From positions 17,278 to 78,534 of the forward strand of contig JAAVBZ010000028.1 of assembly GCA_014803415.1 (NCBI GenBank): DNA of 61,257 nucleotides, given 5' to 3'. Positions 8,824-16,856 of the stretch are shown one piece after another. Position numbers and translations under genes: made by a program. The notes beneath the pieces are model-generated. The model worked only from the letters and a program-made list of their open reading frames with translations, did no database searches and was not told the DNA's origin. Numbering within the stretch: the stretch's first letter is position 1; every line of letters starts with the position of its first letter. This DNA comes from Lachnospiraceae bacterium. Its GTDB lineage: Bacteria > Bacillota > Clostridia > Lachnospirales > Lachnospiraceae.

Positions 8824-9747
8824 TTATACTTCCCTGTCAGTATTTTCCTTTTCATCGGGCACACGTATCCTAAGCGCCTGTCTGCAATTTCGGATCTGCA
8901 CCAGACGATGTGCACCGCCGAATTCTCCGTCCAAAGTCCAGGACACTTCTTCTTCGGAAATAACCTTAAGGGAAGATGCCTTAAAGCAATACATCAGATC
9001 AGTATCGATATTTCTGTTAAGCAGTGCTGCCATTATCAAATTCAGCTCAACTGGATTTGAAGGTCTTTTGACCAGAGTAACTTCAAATTCTCCGTCATCC
9101 AATTGAACATATTTGCCTGTGATCCTCTTAAATCCTCCTACCGAAAGAGAGTTTGTGATCATGCCGAAGATAAAATCACCTTCAATTACGTTATCCCCGC
9201 ATTCCACCTTTACAGCATAGGACTTTATGTTAGAAAGGCGCTTTACCCCTTCCAAAAGATACGCCATGTGCCCAAGCACATTTTTCACATCCTGCCTGGT
9301 CTCATAGGATACTTCCGTAAAAAGACCGAACGCTGCTATATACACAAATATATCGTTATTAAAGCTTCCGATATCACAGGCAAAATCCCGGCCTTCCACT
9401 ATTACTCTGGCCGCCTGCGCCATGTTTTTGGGAATCTTCAGACTGCCTGCAAAGTCATTGGTACTTCCGGCAGGTACATATCCTATAGGAAGTCTGTTTT
9501 CGCATTGCATCATTCCCGTTACCACTTCATCCAGCGTACCGTCTCCTCCGCTGCATGCAATAATATCATAAAATCCCGGCGTTCTCTCTGCAACAGCTTT
9601 GATCCCATCTCCCCTGCTCTGGGTAGGATAAGCCGTAACTTCGTAGCCTGCCTTCACAAAAATATCTATCATATCCAGAAGATTACTTCGTATCTGTGCC
9701 TTGCCTGCCCTTGGATTGTATATAAAAAGCATTTTCTTTTTTTCCAT
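8824..9747 (-). CDS. Diacylglycerol/lipid kinase family protein (YegS/DgkB-like)
   Basis: A 307-residue ATP-dependent lipid kinase. The N-terminal NPRAGK (11-16) and GGDGT (67-71) nucleotide-binding motifs and the later PAGSTNDFA segment define the DAGK catalytic family (YegS/BmrU/DgkB). It probably phosphorylates diacylglycerol for phospholipid recycling, but the lipid cannot be assigned. An upstream in-frame start at 9795 would include the terminator hairpin of the preceding gene. ATG at 9747, with GGAG five bases upstream, is therefore the start. Confidence 0.88.
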   Translation of the reverse strand: MEKKKMLFIYNPRAGKAQIRSNLLDMIDIFVKAGYEVTAYPTQSRGDGIKAVAERTPGFYDIIACSGGDGTLDEVVTGMMQCENRLPIGYVPAGSTNDFAGSLKIPKNMAQAARVIVEGRDFACDIGSFNNDIFVYIAAFGLFTEVSYETRQDVKNVLGHMAYLLEGVKRLSNIKSYAVKVECGDNVIEGDFIFGMITNSLSVGGFKRITGKYVQLDDGEFEVTLVKRPSNPVELNLIMAALLNRNIDTDLMYCFKASSLKVISEEEVSWTLDGEFGGAHRLVQIRNCRQALRIRVPDEKENTDREV

Positions 9748-9761
9748 ATTTGCTCCATTTA

Positions 9762-9797
9762 ACAAAAGACGCCTCACATATGTGCGGCGTCTCATAA
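9762..9797 (-). terminator. Terminator of the uvrC-to-HPr-like operon
   Basis: On the minus strand, GAGACGCC...GGCGTC surrounds an ACATATGT core and is followed by TTTTGTT. It sits right after the HPr-like stop codon. Confidence 0.8.
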
Positions 9798-9803
9798 GTC
9801 ATC

Positions 9804-10064
9804 TTATTCTGTTTTTCCGCTCAGATAATCACTGATATGTTCTACTGCTTCCTGTTCATCTTTACCGTCTGCAACTACGGTAACCGTTTCTCCCTGATTC
9901 AATACCAGGCTCATCATTCCCATGATGCTCTTTGCATTCACTTTTTTACTTTCTGCCATGATGTATATACTGCTTTCGTGTCTGCTTGCGATCTGTACCA
10001 GTACCGCAATGGGTCTTGCATCGAAGTCTCCTGCCATCTTGATTTCAATTGACTTTTCGATCAT
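9804..10064 (-). CDS. HPr-like (Crh-type) regulatory protein lacking His15
   Basis: 86 residues with the HPr fold signature. At the site of the PTS phospho-histidine (normally GxHARP) this protein reads GDFDARP, so residue 15 is Asp. Ser46 in VNAKSIMGMMSL, the HPr kinase target, is intact. It therefore should not carry phosphate from enzyme I, but could be phosphorylated by HPr kinase and act as a CcpA corepressor, like Bacillus Crh (which has Gln15). ATG at 10064 has AGGAGG overlapping the end of whiA. It is the last gene of the operon that also carries hprK and glcK. Role inferred from residues and context. Confidence 0.85.
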   Translation of the reverse strand: MIEKSIEIKMAGDFDARPIAVLVQIASRHESSIYIMAESKKVNAKSIMGMMSLVLNQGETVTVVADGKDEQEAVEHISDYLSGKTE

Positions 10065-10077
10065 AACATCTCCTCCT

Positions 10078-10950
10078 TTAGGCTCGAATCTTTTCAGCCA
10101 ACTCATTCAGCTTTCGCAATCTATGGTTTACACCGGATTTACCTACCGGCGGATTCAAGTAACCACCCAGTTCCTGAAGGGAGCTTTCCGGATGCGACAG
10201 TCTGACTAATGCCATTTCGCGAAGATTATCCGGCAGGCCCGAAAGCCCGATCCGCTTTTGAATAAGCTGAATATCTTCTATCTGCTTACTCGCAGCATTT
10301 ACCGTCTTAGTAATATTAGCAGTTTCGCAGTTCACCTGTCTGTTAATGGAGTTACGCATTTCCTTCTCTATCCTTAAATTCTCTAGATTCATTAAAGACA
10401 GATGCGCACCTATTACATTGAGCAGATCAACGATCCCTGCGCCTTCCTTCAGATACACGACATAATATTTCTTGCGTCTTACTATTTTTGCTTCCAGCTC
10501 AAAGCTATGAAGTACTTCCTGAATCTGCAGCGCCTGCGTTTCATGATCGCAAACAAATTCCAAATGATACCCCTTTTGAGGATCACTTATGGAACCTGTG
10601 CATAAAAAAGCGCCCCGCAGGTAAGCACGCCTACAGCAGCTATTCTTAATCAGGATATGACTTACGCCTTCCTGCAGAAGTCTGACCTGTTTATCCCCAT
10701 CAAATACCTTAATTGCCTGAAGTATTTTTTCTGTACCCGTACCTATAATAAATGTTTTTTTACATAATGTAAAGTACTTTTTGGCAACCGCCTCATTTTC
10801 CGAATGCAGAACGATCTCTCTATGACCGTCTTTGTCCTCGCAGATACGGCATCCAAAATGGACGATCGCAGCCAGCTCTGCCAGCTGGCAATGTCTGGAT
10901 CCCGGCACTGTCCTGACCAGTTCTTCCTTTACCTCTGTTGAAAATGACAT
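10078..10950 (-). CDS. whiA: Sporulation/cell-division regulator WhiA
   Basis: A 290-residue two-domain protein: an N-terminal LAGLIDADG-homing-endonuclease-like fold (FSTEVKEEL start, LRGAFLCTGS near 130) and a C-terminal helix-turn-helix (REMALVRLSHPESSLQELGG...KSGVNHRLRKL). WhiA is a DNA-binding protein conserved in Gram-positives, linked to division and chromosome segregation. It sits 26 bases after rapZ in the conserved rapZ-whiA-HPr-like order. The glmR/yvcK gene that often lies between rapZ and whiA is absent here. Confidence 0.96.
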   Translation of the reverse strand: MSFSTEVKEELVRTVPGSRHCQLAELAAIVHFGCRICEDKDGHREIVLHSENEAVAKKYFTLCKKTFIIGTGTEKILQAIKVFDGDKQVRLLQEGVSHILIKNSCCRRAYLRGAFLCTGSISDPQKGYHLEFVCDHETQALQIQEVLHSFELEAKIVRRKKYYVVYLKEGAGIVDLLNVIGAHLSLMNLENLRIEKEMRNSINRQVNCETANITKTVNAASKQIEDIQLIQKRIGLSGLPDNLREMALVRLSHPESSLQELGGYLNPPVGKSGVNHRLRKLNELAEKIRA

Positions 10951-10976
10951 GTTTCCACAACCTTTATACCCGCTGT

Positions 10977-11840
10977 CTAAATACCTTGTCCTATATCACG
11001 ATGCGCAATTTTGAGCCCGTAATTTCCTTTATTTTTCAGCTTTCCATACAGTTTATTTGCAAGCGTAACACTCCTGTGCTTACCCCCGGTACAGCCGATA
11101 CCGACTACAAGCTGATATTTCCCTTCCTTCACATAATAGGGGATCAGAAATTCCACCATATCTGCAAGTTTATCGATGAACATTTCCGCTTCCGGAAAGC
11201 TCATAACATAGTCCTGTACCTCCGGATCCTCACCGGTTTTATACTTAAGCTCATCAATATAGAATGGATTGGGCAGAAAACGTACATCAAATACAAGATC
11301 TGCATCTGCCGGAATACCATGTTTAAACCCAAAAGATAAAATAGTGACCATCAGACTGTTATATTCTTCATTCTGTACAAAAATACGATCTATCTCTTCT
11401 TTTAATTCCCGTGTCAGAAGTTTGGATGTATCTATCACATAATCTGCTTTACGGCAGATATTTTCCAGAATCTTTCTCTCTTTCAAGATGCCGTCTTCCA
11501 CCCTTCCATCCGGTGATAAAGGATGGACTCTTCTGGTCTCTTTGTATCGCTTCAGGAGTACCTCTCCGCTGGCCTCCATAAAAAGGATCTCATAATTGTA
11601 TCCGTTATCCTTCAGTTTTTCAAGAACCTTCTGTGCATCCTCAAAAGGCTGATCTGCACGTACATCCAATCCCAGCGCCACTTTACTGACCTCACTGTTG
11701 GGCATGGCAATAAGTTCCACAAATTTTTCGATCAGGGGCACCGGAAGATTATCTACACAATAAAACCCCATATCTTCCAGCATTCGAAGCGCCGTACTTT
11801 TACCGCCGCCGCTCATTCCTGTCACAATAACAAAACGCAT
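10977..11840 (-). CDS. rapZ: RNase adapter / nucleotide-binding protein RapZ (YvcJ)
   Basis: 287 residues with an N-terminal Walker A GMSGGGKS (8-15) and a C-terminal domain containing GIGCTGGKHRSV, the hallmark of the RapZ family. In E. coli it controls amino-sugar synthesis through sRNA decay; in Firmicutes YvcJ binds and hydrolyses GTP/ATP, with a less clear role. ATG at 11840 with GAGGAG upstream is preferred over the ATG five codons earlier. The ribosome site overlaps the murB stop, so translation is probably coupled. Confidence 0.96.
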   Translation of the reverse strand: MRFVIVTGMSGGGKSTALRMLEDMGFYCVDNLPVPLIEKFVELIAMPNSEVSKVALGLDVRADQPFEDAQKVLEKLKDNGYNYEILFMEASGEVLLKRYKETRRVHPLSPDGRVEDGILKERKILENICRKADYVIDTSKLLTRELKEEIDRIFVQNEEYNSLMVTILSFGFKHGIPADADLVFDVRFLPNPFYIDELKYKTGEDPEVQDYVMSFPEAEMFIDKLADMVEFLIPYYVKEGKYQLVVGIGCTGGKHRSVTLANKLYGKLKNKGNYGLKIAHRDIGQGI

Positions 11841-11851
11841 GCTGCTCCTCC

Positions 11852-12772
11852 TCAAAAGATACCAAGATAGATGATCTCCCTCTCAAGCAAAACGCCAAAT
11901 CTATCTTTTACCCTTTCCTGTACTTCTTCAATCACATCTGCCACATCTCTGGCAGTTGCCTTTCCCGTATTTACTACAAATCCACAGTGTTTTTCGGATA
12001 TTCTTGCGCCTCCTATTGAATATCCCCTAAGGCCCGCATCCATGATCAGTTTCCCGGCAAAATATCCTTCCGGCCTTTTAAAAGTACTTCCTGCAGATGG
12101 AAATTCAAGAGGCTGTTTTTCTTTGCGCCTTGCAGCAAAATCCTCCATTCTTTCCTGAATTTCTTCTCTGCTTCCTTCTTTCAGTCTTAAAGTTACTTCA
12201 AGCACCGTAAACGGGTATTTTTTAATGACGCTGGTCCGATACCCGAATTCCATGGTATCGTTATCCAGCCGAAGTATTTCGCCGTCATCGGACAAAACAG
12301 TTACACTCTCTACGATCTGCTTCATTTCTCCGCCATAAGCCCCGGCGTTCATCACTACGCCGCCGCCTATGGTCCCCGGAATCCCGGAAGCAAATTCCAA
12401 CCCCGTAAGGCCCTGATCCATCGCGGTTTTAGCTGCTTTGGAAAGTAATGCGCCTGCCTGAACTTTCATGATATTTCCTTCAGTTTCTATCTGACTTAAT
12501 TTGTCGCCAATCTGAAGGATCACTCCCTGATAGCCGTGGTCACTTACCAGAAGATTACTGCCGTTTCCAAGAATAAAATAGGGCACGCCTATCTGCTTAA
12601 AATATGGGATCAGTTTTGACAGCTGCTCCCATAAACTAATCCTGATAAAGCATGATGCTTCTCCGCCGATCCGAAAAGTAGTATGCTTACACATCGGCTC
12701 TTCCTTCAGAATATCCTCCTTAGGTACATATGCTTCTATAAATTCGTAAACTGCCCCGCTTAATTCCTGCAC
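11852..12772 (-). CDS. murB: UDP-N-acetylenolpyruvoylglucosamine reductase
   Basis: A 306-residue FAD enzyme that reduces UDP-GlcNAc-enolpyruvate to UDP-MurNAc in peptidoglycan synthesis. FAD-binding segments LGNGSNLLVSD and SGIPGTIGGGVVMNAGAYGG are present, as are the substrate loop PSAGSTFKRP and the GGARISEKHCGFVVN segment. It is of the MurB type with Ser in PSAGSTF. The start is a GTG at 12772 with AGGTG five bases upstream. Lies 27 bases after glcK in the same operon. Confidence 0.96.
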   Translation of the reverse strand: MQELSGAVYEFIEAYVPKEDILKEEPMCKHTTFRIGGEASCFIRISLWEQLSKLIPYFKQIGVPYFILGNGSNLLVSDHGYQGVILQIGDKLSQIETEGNIMKVQAGALLSKAAKTAMDQGLTGLEFASGIPGTIGGGVVMNAGAYGGEMKQIVESVTVLSDDGEILRLDNDTMEFGYRTSVIKKYPFTVLEVTLRLKEGSREEIQERMEDFAARRKEKQPLEFPSAGSTFKRPEGYFAGKLIMDAGLRGYSIGGARISEKHCGFVVNTGKATARDVADVIEEVQERVKDRFGVLLEREIIYLGIF

Positions 12773-12799
12773 TTTTACACCTGCTATTCTTAATATATT

Positions 12800-13741
12800 T
12801 TAATTGTTTGCTATATCCAGTACTAATTTGGCCGCTCCATATATACCGGCATCATTTCCAAGCGTAGCCAAAGAGAACTTCACATCTTTGCTGCCATGGA
12901 AAACCGTCTTCTCATAATTGGGCTTAATATAATCGATCAAGACTTCTCCTGCTTTGGATACTCCTCCTCCGATAACAATGGCCTCGGGATTTACCACACC
13001 TGCTATGGCTGCCAGACCATCTCCCAGATACTTACCGAATTCTTCCGCCACTTCAATTGCCAATGGATCTCCTGCTTTTACAGCATCAAATACGGTTTTG
13101 GCAGATACCTCACCACTTCTGAGTACACTGTCCTTATCACTGGATGCAAGACGCCGGTTGGCCAGTCTGGTGATACCGGTTGCAGAAGTATACTGCTCAA
13201 GGCATCCTTTGTTTCCGCATCCGCAGGCTTCTTCTTCACTGTCATTTACATGAATATGACCGATCTCTCCGCCGGCTCCTACAGCGCCTGTCAGTATTTT
13301 TCCGTTGATGATGATACCGCCGCCTACGCCGGTTCCTAAAGTCACTACTACCAGATCTTTGCAGCCCTGGCCGCCGCCCATCCACATTTCTCCAAGAGCG
13401 GCCACATTAGCATCATTCCCGGCCATGACAGGTATATTAAGCAGATCCTCTAAAGTTTCCTTGATACTGAAAGTACCCCAGCCAAGATTAACAGCCCTGT
13501 GAACAACTCCATCACCGTCAATAGGACCGGGAGCGCCTACTCCTACTCCTGCAACGCAGTCCGGACCGATTTCTTTCATTTTTTCCCGTACACTGTCTGC
13601 AATGTCAGGAAGAATCTTGGATCCGGAATCTTCCGTTCTTGTTGGGATCTCCCATTTTTCAATCACATTTCCCTCTGCATCAAACAATCCCAGTTTTACG
13701 GTAGTGCCTCCGATGTCCACTCCAAATACATATTTCTTCAT
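12800..13741 (-). CDS. glcK: ROK-family glucokinase
   Basis: A 313-residue sugar kinase with the ROK N-terminal phosphate-binding DIGGTT (9-14), the GNDANVAALGE segment (108-118), GTGVGGG, and the zinc motif CGCGNKGC (173-180). It phosphorylates glucose to glucose-6-phosphate with ATP, which matters where glucose enters by non-PTS routes or from glycosidases. Its place between hprK and murB links sugar entry to the HPr kinase system. Start has AAGGGAG upstream. Confidence 0.92.
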   Translation of the reverse strand: MKKYVFGVDIGGTTVKLGLFDAEGNVIEKWEIPTRTEDSGSKILPDIADSVREKMKEIGPDCVAGVGVGAPGPIDGDGVVHRAVNLGWGTFSIKETLEDLLNIPVMAGNDANVAALGEMWMGGGQGCKDLVVVTLGTGVGGGIIINGKILTGAVGAGGEIGHIHVNDSEEEACGCGNKGCLEQYTSATGITRLANRRLASSDKDSVLRSGEVSAKTVFDAVKAGDPLAIEVAEEFGKYLGDGLAAIAGVVNPEAIVIGGGVSKAGEVLIDYIKPNYEKTVFHGSKDVKFSLATLGNDAGIYGAAKLVLDIANN

Positions 13742-13801
13742 TGATACATACTCCCTTTCTATTTTATTTATAAAATGCTTAAATATTCGCGAATTGAAAA
13801 T

Positions 13802-14743
13802 TTACTCATCATCTTCGTCTCTTCTTCTGGTTAGAGATTCCTGAACACGTCTGTAGAGTTCCTGTGCCGCATTGTAACCCATCTTCTTTTGACGATGGTT
13901 GATTGCTGCGGATTCGCAGATAACGGCAAGATTACGCCCGGGGCGAATAGGAATATTATGGCAGACCACTTTATTGCCCAGATATTCCGTATACTCCTCC
14001 TCCAGTCCCAGCCTGTCGTATTCCTTTTCCTTGTCCCAATCCTCCAGACGGATCACCAGATCGATATTCTGTGTATCCTTAACGCTGGAAACACCAAACA
14101 GAGTCTTGACATCCACGATACCGATACCCCTCAGTTCGATAAAATGCTTGGTAATATCGGGTGCAGAACCTACCAGTGTTTCATCACTTACTTTGCGGAT
14201 CTCCACTGCATCATCCGTAACAAGACGGTGTCCTCTCTTGATCAGCTCAAGAGCAGCTTCCGACTTACCAATACCGCTTTCACCGGTGATCAGCACGCCT
14301 TCGCCAAAAACATCCACCAGCACGCCATGCACGGAAATGCAGGGAGCCAGTTTTACATTCATCCATCTGATGATCTCGGCCATAAAGGCAGATGTGGCTT
14401 TTTTCGTCATAAGCAGCGGTACTTTGTATTTAATAGCCGTCTGCAGAAACATTTCATCGGGCTGCAATTCCCGGCAAAATACAATGGCAGGAATCTCGTA
14501 GGAAAGAAACTTGTTATAGATTTCCCGTTTTCTTTCTTCCGGCAGTCCTTCAAGATAAGAATACTCCACAAATCCGATCACCTGAAGTCTGGTTGCCTCA
14601 AAGTGTTCAAAGTAGCCTGCCAGCTGCAGCGCCGGTCTGTTAATATCCGGCTGTGTTATCTTGATCTTGGAAATATCCAGTTCAGGCGTCAGATTTTCCA
14701 GTTTCATTTTTTCGATGATCATTTCTAATTTTATGCTTGCCAT
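13802..14743 (-). CDS. hprK: HPr kinase/phosphorylase
   Basis: A 313-residue bifunctional enzyme that phosphorylates Ser46 of HPr/Crh when glycolytic intermediates are high and removes the phosphate when they fall. Walker A GESGIGKS is at 154-161, the catalytic His in SVHG at 139, and the HprK signature IELRGIGIVDVKTLFG at 202-217. The N-terminal ~130 residues form the usual regulatory domain. Start at 14743 has AAAGGGAG upstream. Its likely partner, the HPr-like protein, is encoded at the end of the same operon. Confidence 0.97.
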   Translation of the reverse strand: MASIKLEMIIEKMKLENLTPELDISKIKITQPDINRPALQLAGYFEHFEATRLQVIGFVEYSYLEGLPEERKREIYNKFLSYEIPAIVFCRELQPDEMFLQTAIKYKVPLLMTKKATSAFMAEIIRWMNVKLAPCISVHGVLVDVFGEGVLITGESGIGKSEAALELIKRGHRLVTDDAVEIRKVSDETLVGSAPDITKHFIELRGIGIVDVKTLFGVSSVKDTQNIDLVIRLEDWDKEKEYDRLGLEEEYTEYLGNKVVCHNIPIRPGRNLAVICESAAINHRQKKMGYNAAQELYRRVQESLTRRRDEDDE

Positions 14744-14842
14744 ACCCCGCTCCCTTTCTTCTTAATTAAGCTCTGAAATTCTGATCTTTCGGAAATTCTT
14801 TCTGAAACATTGTAACATACTAAATCACTAATCTCAATATAT

Positions 14843-16702
14843 TTACTGACGGAAAAACCGATAGATATCCTGGGCAATATGCGTGGGTATTTCTTCTACA
14901 CCGGCAAGCTCTTCCACACTGGCGTTCTTAATTTCTTCCAGGGATTTAAAATGGCGCATAAGGGCTTTTCTTCTTGCGGGTCCCACTCCCGGAATCTCAT
15001 CAAGCACCGATTTGACCTGGGACTTACTTCGCAGGGAGCGATGATATTCAATGGCAAAACGGTGAGCCTCATCCTGAATACGGGTGATCAGCTTAAAACC
15101 CTCGCTGTTTCTGTCAATAGGTATTTCTTTATTATTATAATAAAGCCCTCGGGTACGGTGATTGTCATCCTTGACCATGCCGCATACGGGTATATTAATG
15201 TGCAGCTCATCAAGTACGGAAAGGGCGATGTTCACCTGTCCCCTGCCGCCGTCCATCATGATAATATCCGGGAATTTGGTAAAGCTTCCAAACTCCTGAT
15301 CGATCTCTTTGTTCTCAAGTTCTTTTTGTTCTTCCATTCCATGCGTAAAACGCCTTGTCAACACTTCTCTCATGCAGGCATAATCATCCGGCCCTTGGAC
15401 GGATTTGATCCTGAACTTTCTGTAATCGCTCCGTTTCGGTTTTCCCTTCTCATAGACCACCATAGAGCCTACATTTGCAAAACCGCTGATATTGGAAATA
15501 TCATATGCCTCCATCCGATTTACATTTTCAATTCCAAGCAGTTTCCCGATCTCTTTTGCCGCTCCGATGGTCCTGCCTTCCTCTCTTCTGATCCGTTCCT
15601 TATCCTGACTTAAGACCAGCCGGGCATTCTTGGCTGCCAGCTCTACCAGCTTTTCTTTTGTCCCAATTTTGGGAACTCTGATATAAACTCTGGCTCCTTT
15701 TCGCTTCGTCAGCCACTGCTCCAATATCTCAATATCCTCTATTTCTTCCTGTAACATCAATTCCCGGGGAATAAAAGGAGTTCCTGCATAAAACTGCTTC
15801 ACAAAATCAAGCAGGATCTGTGCCCGCGGCGTTTCGGATACATGAGTCATGTAAAAGTGCTCTCTTCCCATCAGCCTGCCCCCTCTGACAAAAAACACCT
15901 GCACTACGGCATCTTTGTCATCACTGGCAAGAGCAATTACATCCTTATCCTCTCCGTCGCTGTCCGTGATCTTTTGTTTTTGGGCAACCTGCTTGACACT
16001 GTTATACAGATCCCGGTACCGAATGGCCTCTTCAAATTCCAGATTTTCGGAGGCCTTCTGCATCTCCTGCTCCAGCTCCTTTAAAATATCCTGATAATTT
16101 CCGTTCAGGAAATCCAGCGCCTTTTTTACACTTATTCTGTATTCCTCCTCTGATATATTGCCCTGGCAGGGTGCCATACATTGCTTGATATGGTAGTTCA
16201 GACAGGCCCTGTCACTGCCGCAGTCTTTTGGAAGATTTTTATTGCAGGTACGCAGCTGATACAGCTTATTGATCAGTTCAATGGTATCTTTCACCGCGCC
16301 TGCACTGGTATAGGGACCAAAATATTTGGAATGATCTTTTTTCATTAATCTTGAGAAAAGCACCCTCGGATATGCCTCGCCTACTGTCACTTTAATATAA
16401 GGATAAGTTTTATCATCCTTCAGCAAGGTATTGTATTTAGGGCTGTGTTCCTTGATCAGATTGTTTTCAAGCACCAGCGCTTCCAGCTCGGAATCGGTAA
16501 CGATATATTCGAACCGGCTGATCAGCGTGACCATCTTATCGATCTGCGGGCCTCTTCCGATATTTTTACGAAAATAGGACCTGACACGATTGTGGAGGTT
16601 GATCGCTTTGCCTACATAAATGATCGTGTCGGCTTCATCGTGCATAATATAAACCCCGGGGCATTTGGGGAGTTTTTTCAATTCTTCCTGAATGTCAAAC
16701 AT
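14843..16702 (-). CDS. uvrC: Excinuclease ABC subunit C
   Basis: A 619-residue endonuclease subunit that makes both incisions in nucleotide excision repair. The N-terminal GIY-YIG domain ([16 protein letters not shown]), a UVR region near 205-240 for UvrB contact, the RNase H-like 5' nuclease ([18 protein letters not shown]) and two C-terminal helix-hairpin-helix motifs ([16 protein letters not shown]) are all present. ATG at 16702 has AAGGAGG upstream. It is the first gene of the uvrC-hprK-glcK-murB-rapZ-whiA-HPr-like run. Confidence 0.98.
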   Translation of the reverse strand: MFDIQEELKKLPKCPGVYIMHDEADTIIYVGKAINLHNRVRSYFRKNIGRGPQIDKMVTLISRFEYIVTDSELEALVLENNLIKEHSPKYNTLLKDDKTYPYIKVTVGEAYPRVLFSRLMKKDHSKYFGPYTSAGAVKDTIELINKLYQLRTCNKNLPKDCGSDRACLNYHIKQCMAPCQGNISEEEYRISVKKALDFLNGNYQDILKELEQEMQKASENLEFEEAIRYRDLYNSVKQVAQKQKITDSDGEDKDVIALASDDKDAVVQVFFVRGGRLMGREHFYMTHVSETPRAQILLDFVKQFYAGTPFIPRELMLQEEIEDIEILEQWLTKRKGARVYIRVPKIGTKEKLVELAAKNARLVLSQDKERIRREEGRTIGAAKEIGKLLGIENVNRMEAYDISNISGFANVGSMVVYEKGKPKRSDYRKFRIKSVQGPDDYACMREVLTRRFTHGMEEQKELENKEIDQEFGSFTKFPDIIMMDGGRGQVNIALSVLDELHINIPVCGMVKDDNHRTRGLYYNNKEIPIDRNSEGFKLITRIQDEAHRFAIEYHRSLRSKSQVKSVLDEIPGVGPARRKALMRHFKSLEEIKNASVEELAGVEEIPTHIAQDIYRFFRQ

Positions 16703-16762
16703 AGTAGGGATCCTCCTTGTTGTTTAGGATATGATATCACTATAACAACATTTACTGCTAAA

Positions 16763-16804
16763 AAAAGAATTCTTAAGCCATTATAGCATAAGAATTCTTT
16801 TTTG
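16763..16804 (-). terminator. Terminator downstream of ftsH
   Basis: AAAAAGAATTCTTA and TAAGAATTCTTTTTT form a 14-15 bp stem with a 13-base loop and U runs on both strands, so it may end transcripts from either side. Confidence 0.75.
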
Positions 16805-16815
16805 TGTGTGAATCA

Positions 16816-16850
16816 ACAATAGAATCCATGCTTCGCGAGGATTCTATTGT
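16816..16850. repeat. REP-like inverted repeat
   Basis: Perfect 12-bp arms ACAATAGAATCC (16816-16827) and GGATTCTATTGT (16839-16850) around ATGCTTCGCGA, directly after the ftsH stop. A degenerate relative lies in the pyrG leader at 20763-20797. Confidence 0.6.
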
Positions 16851-16856
16851 CATGCA

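Noticed and set aside
9103-9762. 219-codon plus-strand frame opposite the lipid kinase
   Set aside because: Antisense shadow with no recognisable protein features.
9748-9795. Longer N-terminus for the lipid kinase (start at 9795)
   Set aside because: It would translate the terminator hairpin of the preceding operon, and ATG 9747 has a proper ribosome site and the conserved family start.
13889-14728. 279-codon open frame on the plus strand opposite hprK
   Set aside because: It is antisense to a certain gene, has no family features and no ribosome site; it mirrors the codon use of hprK.
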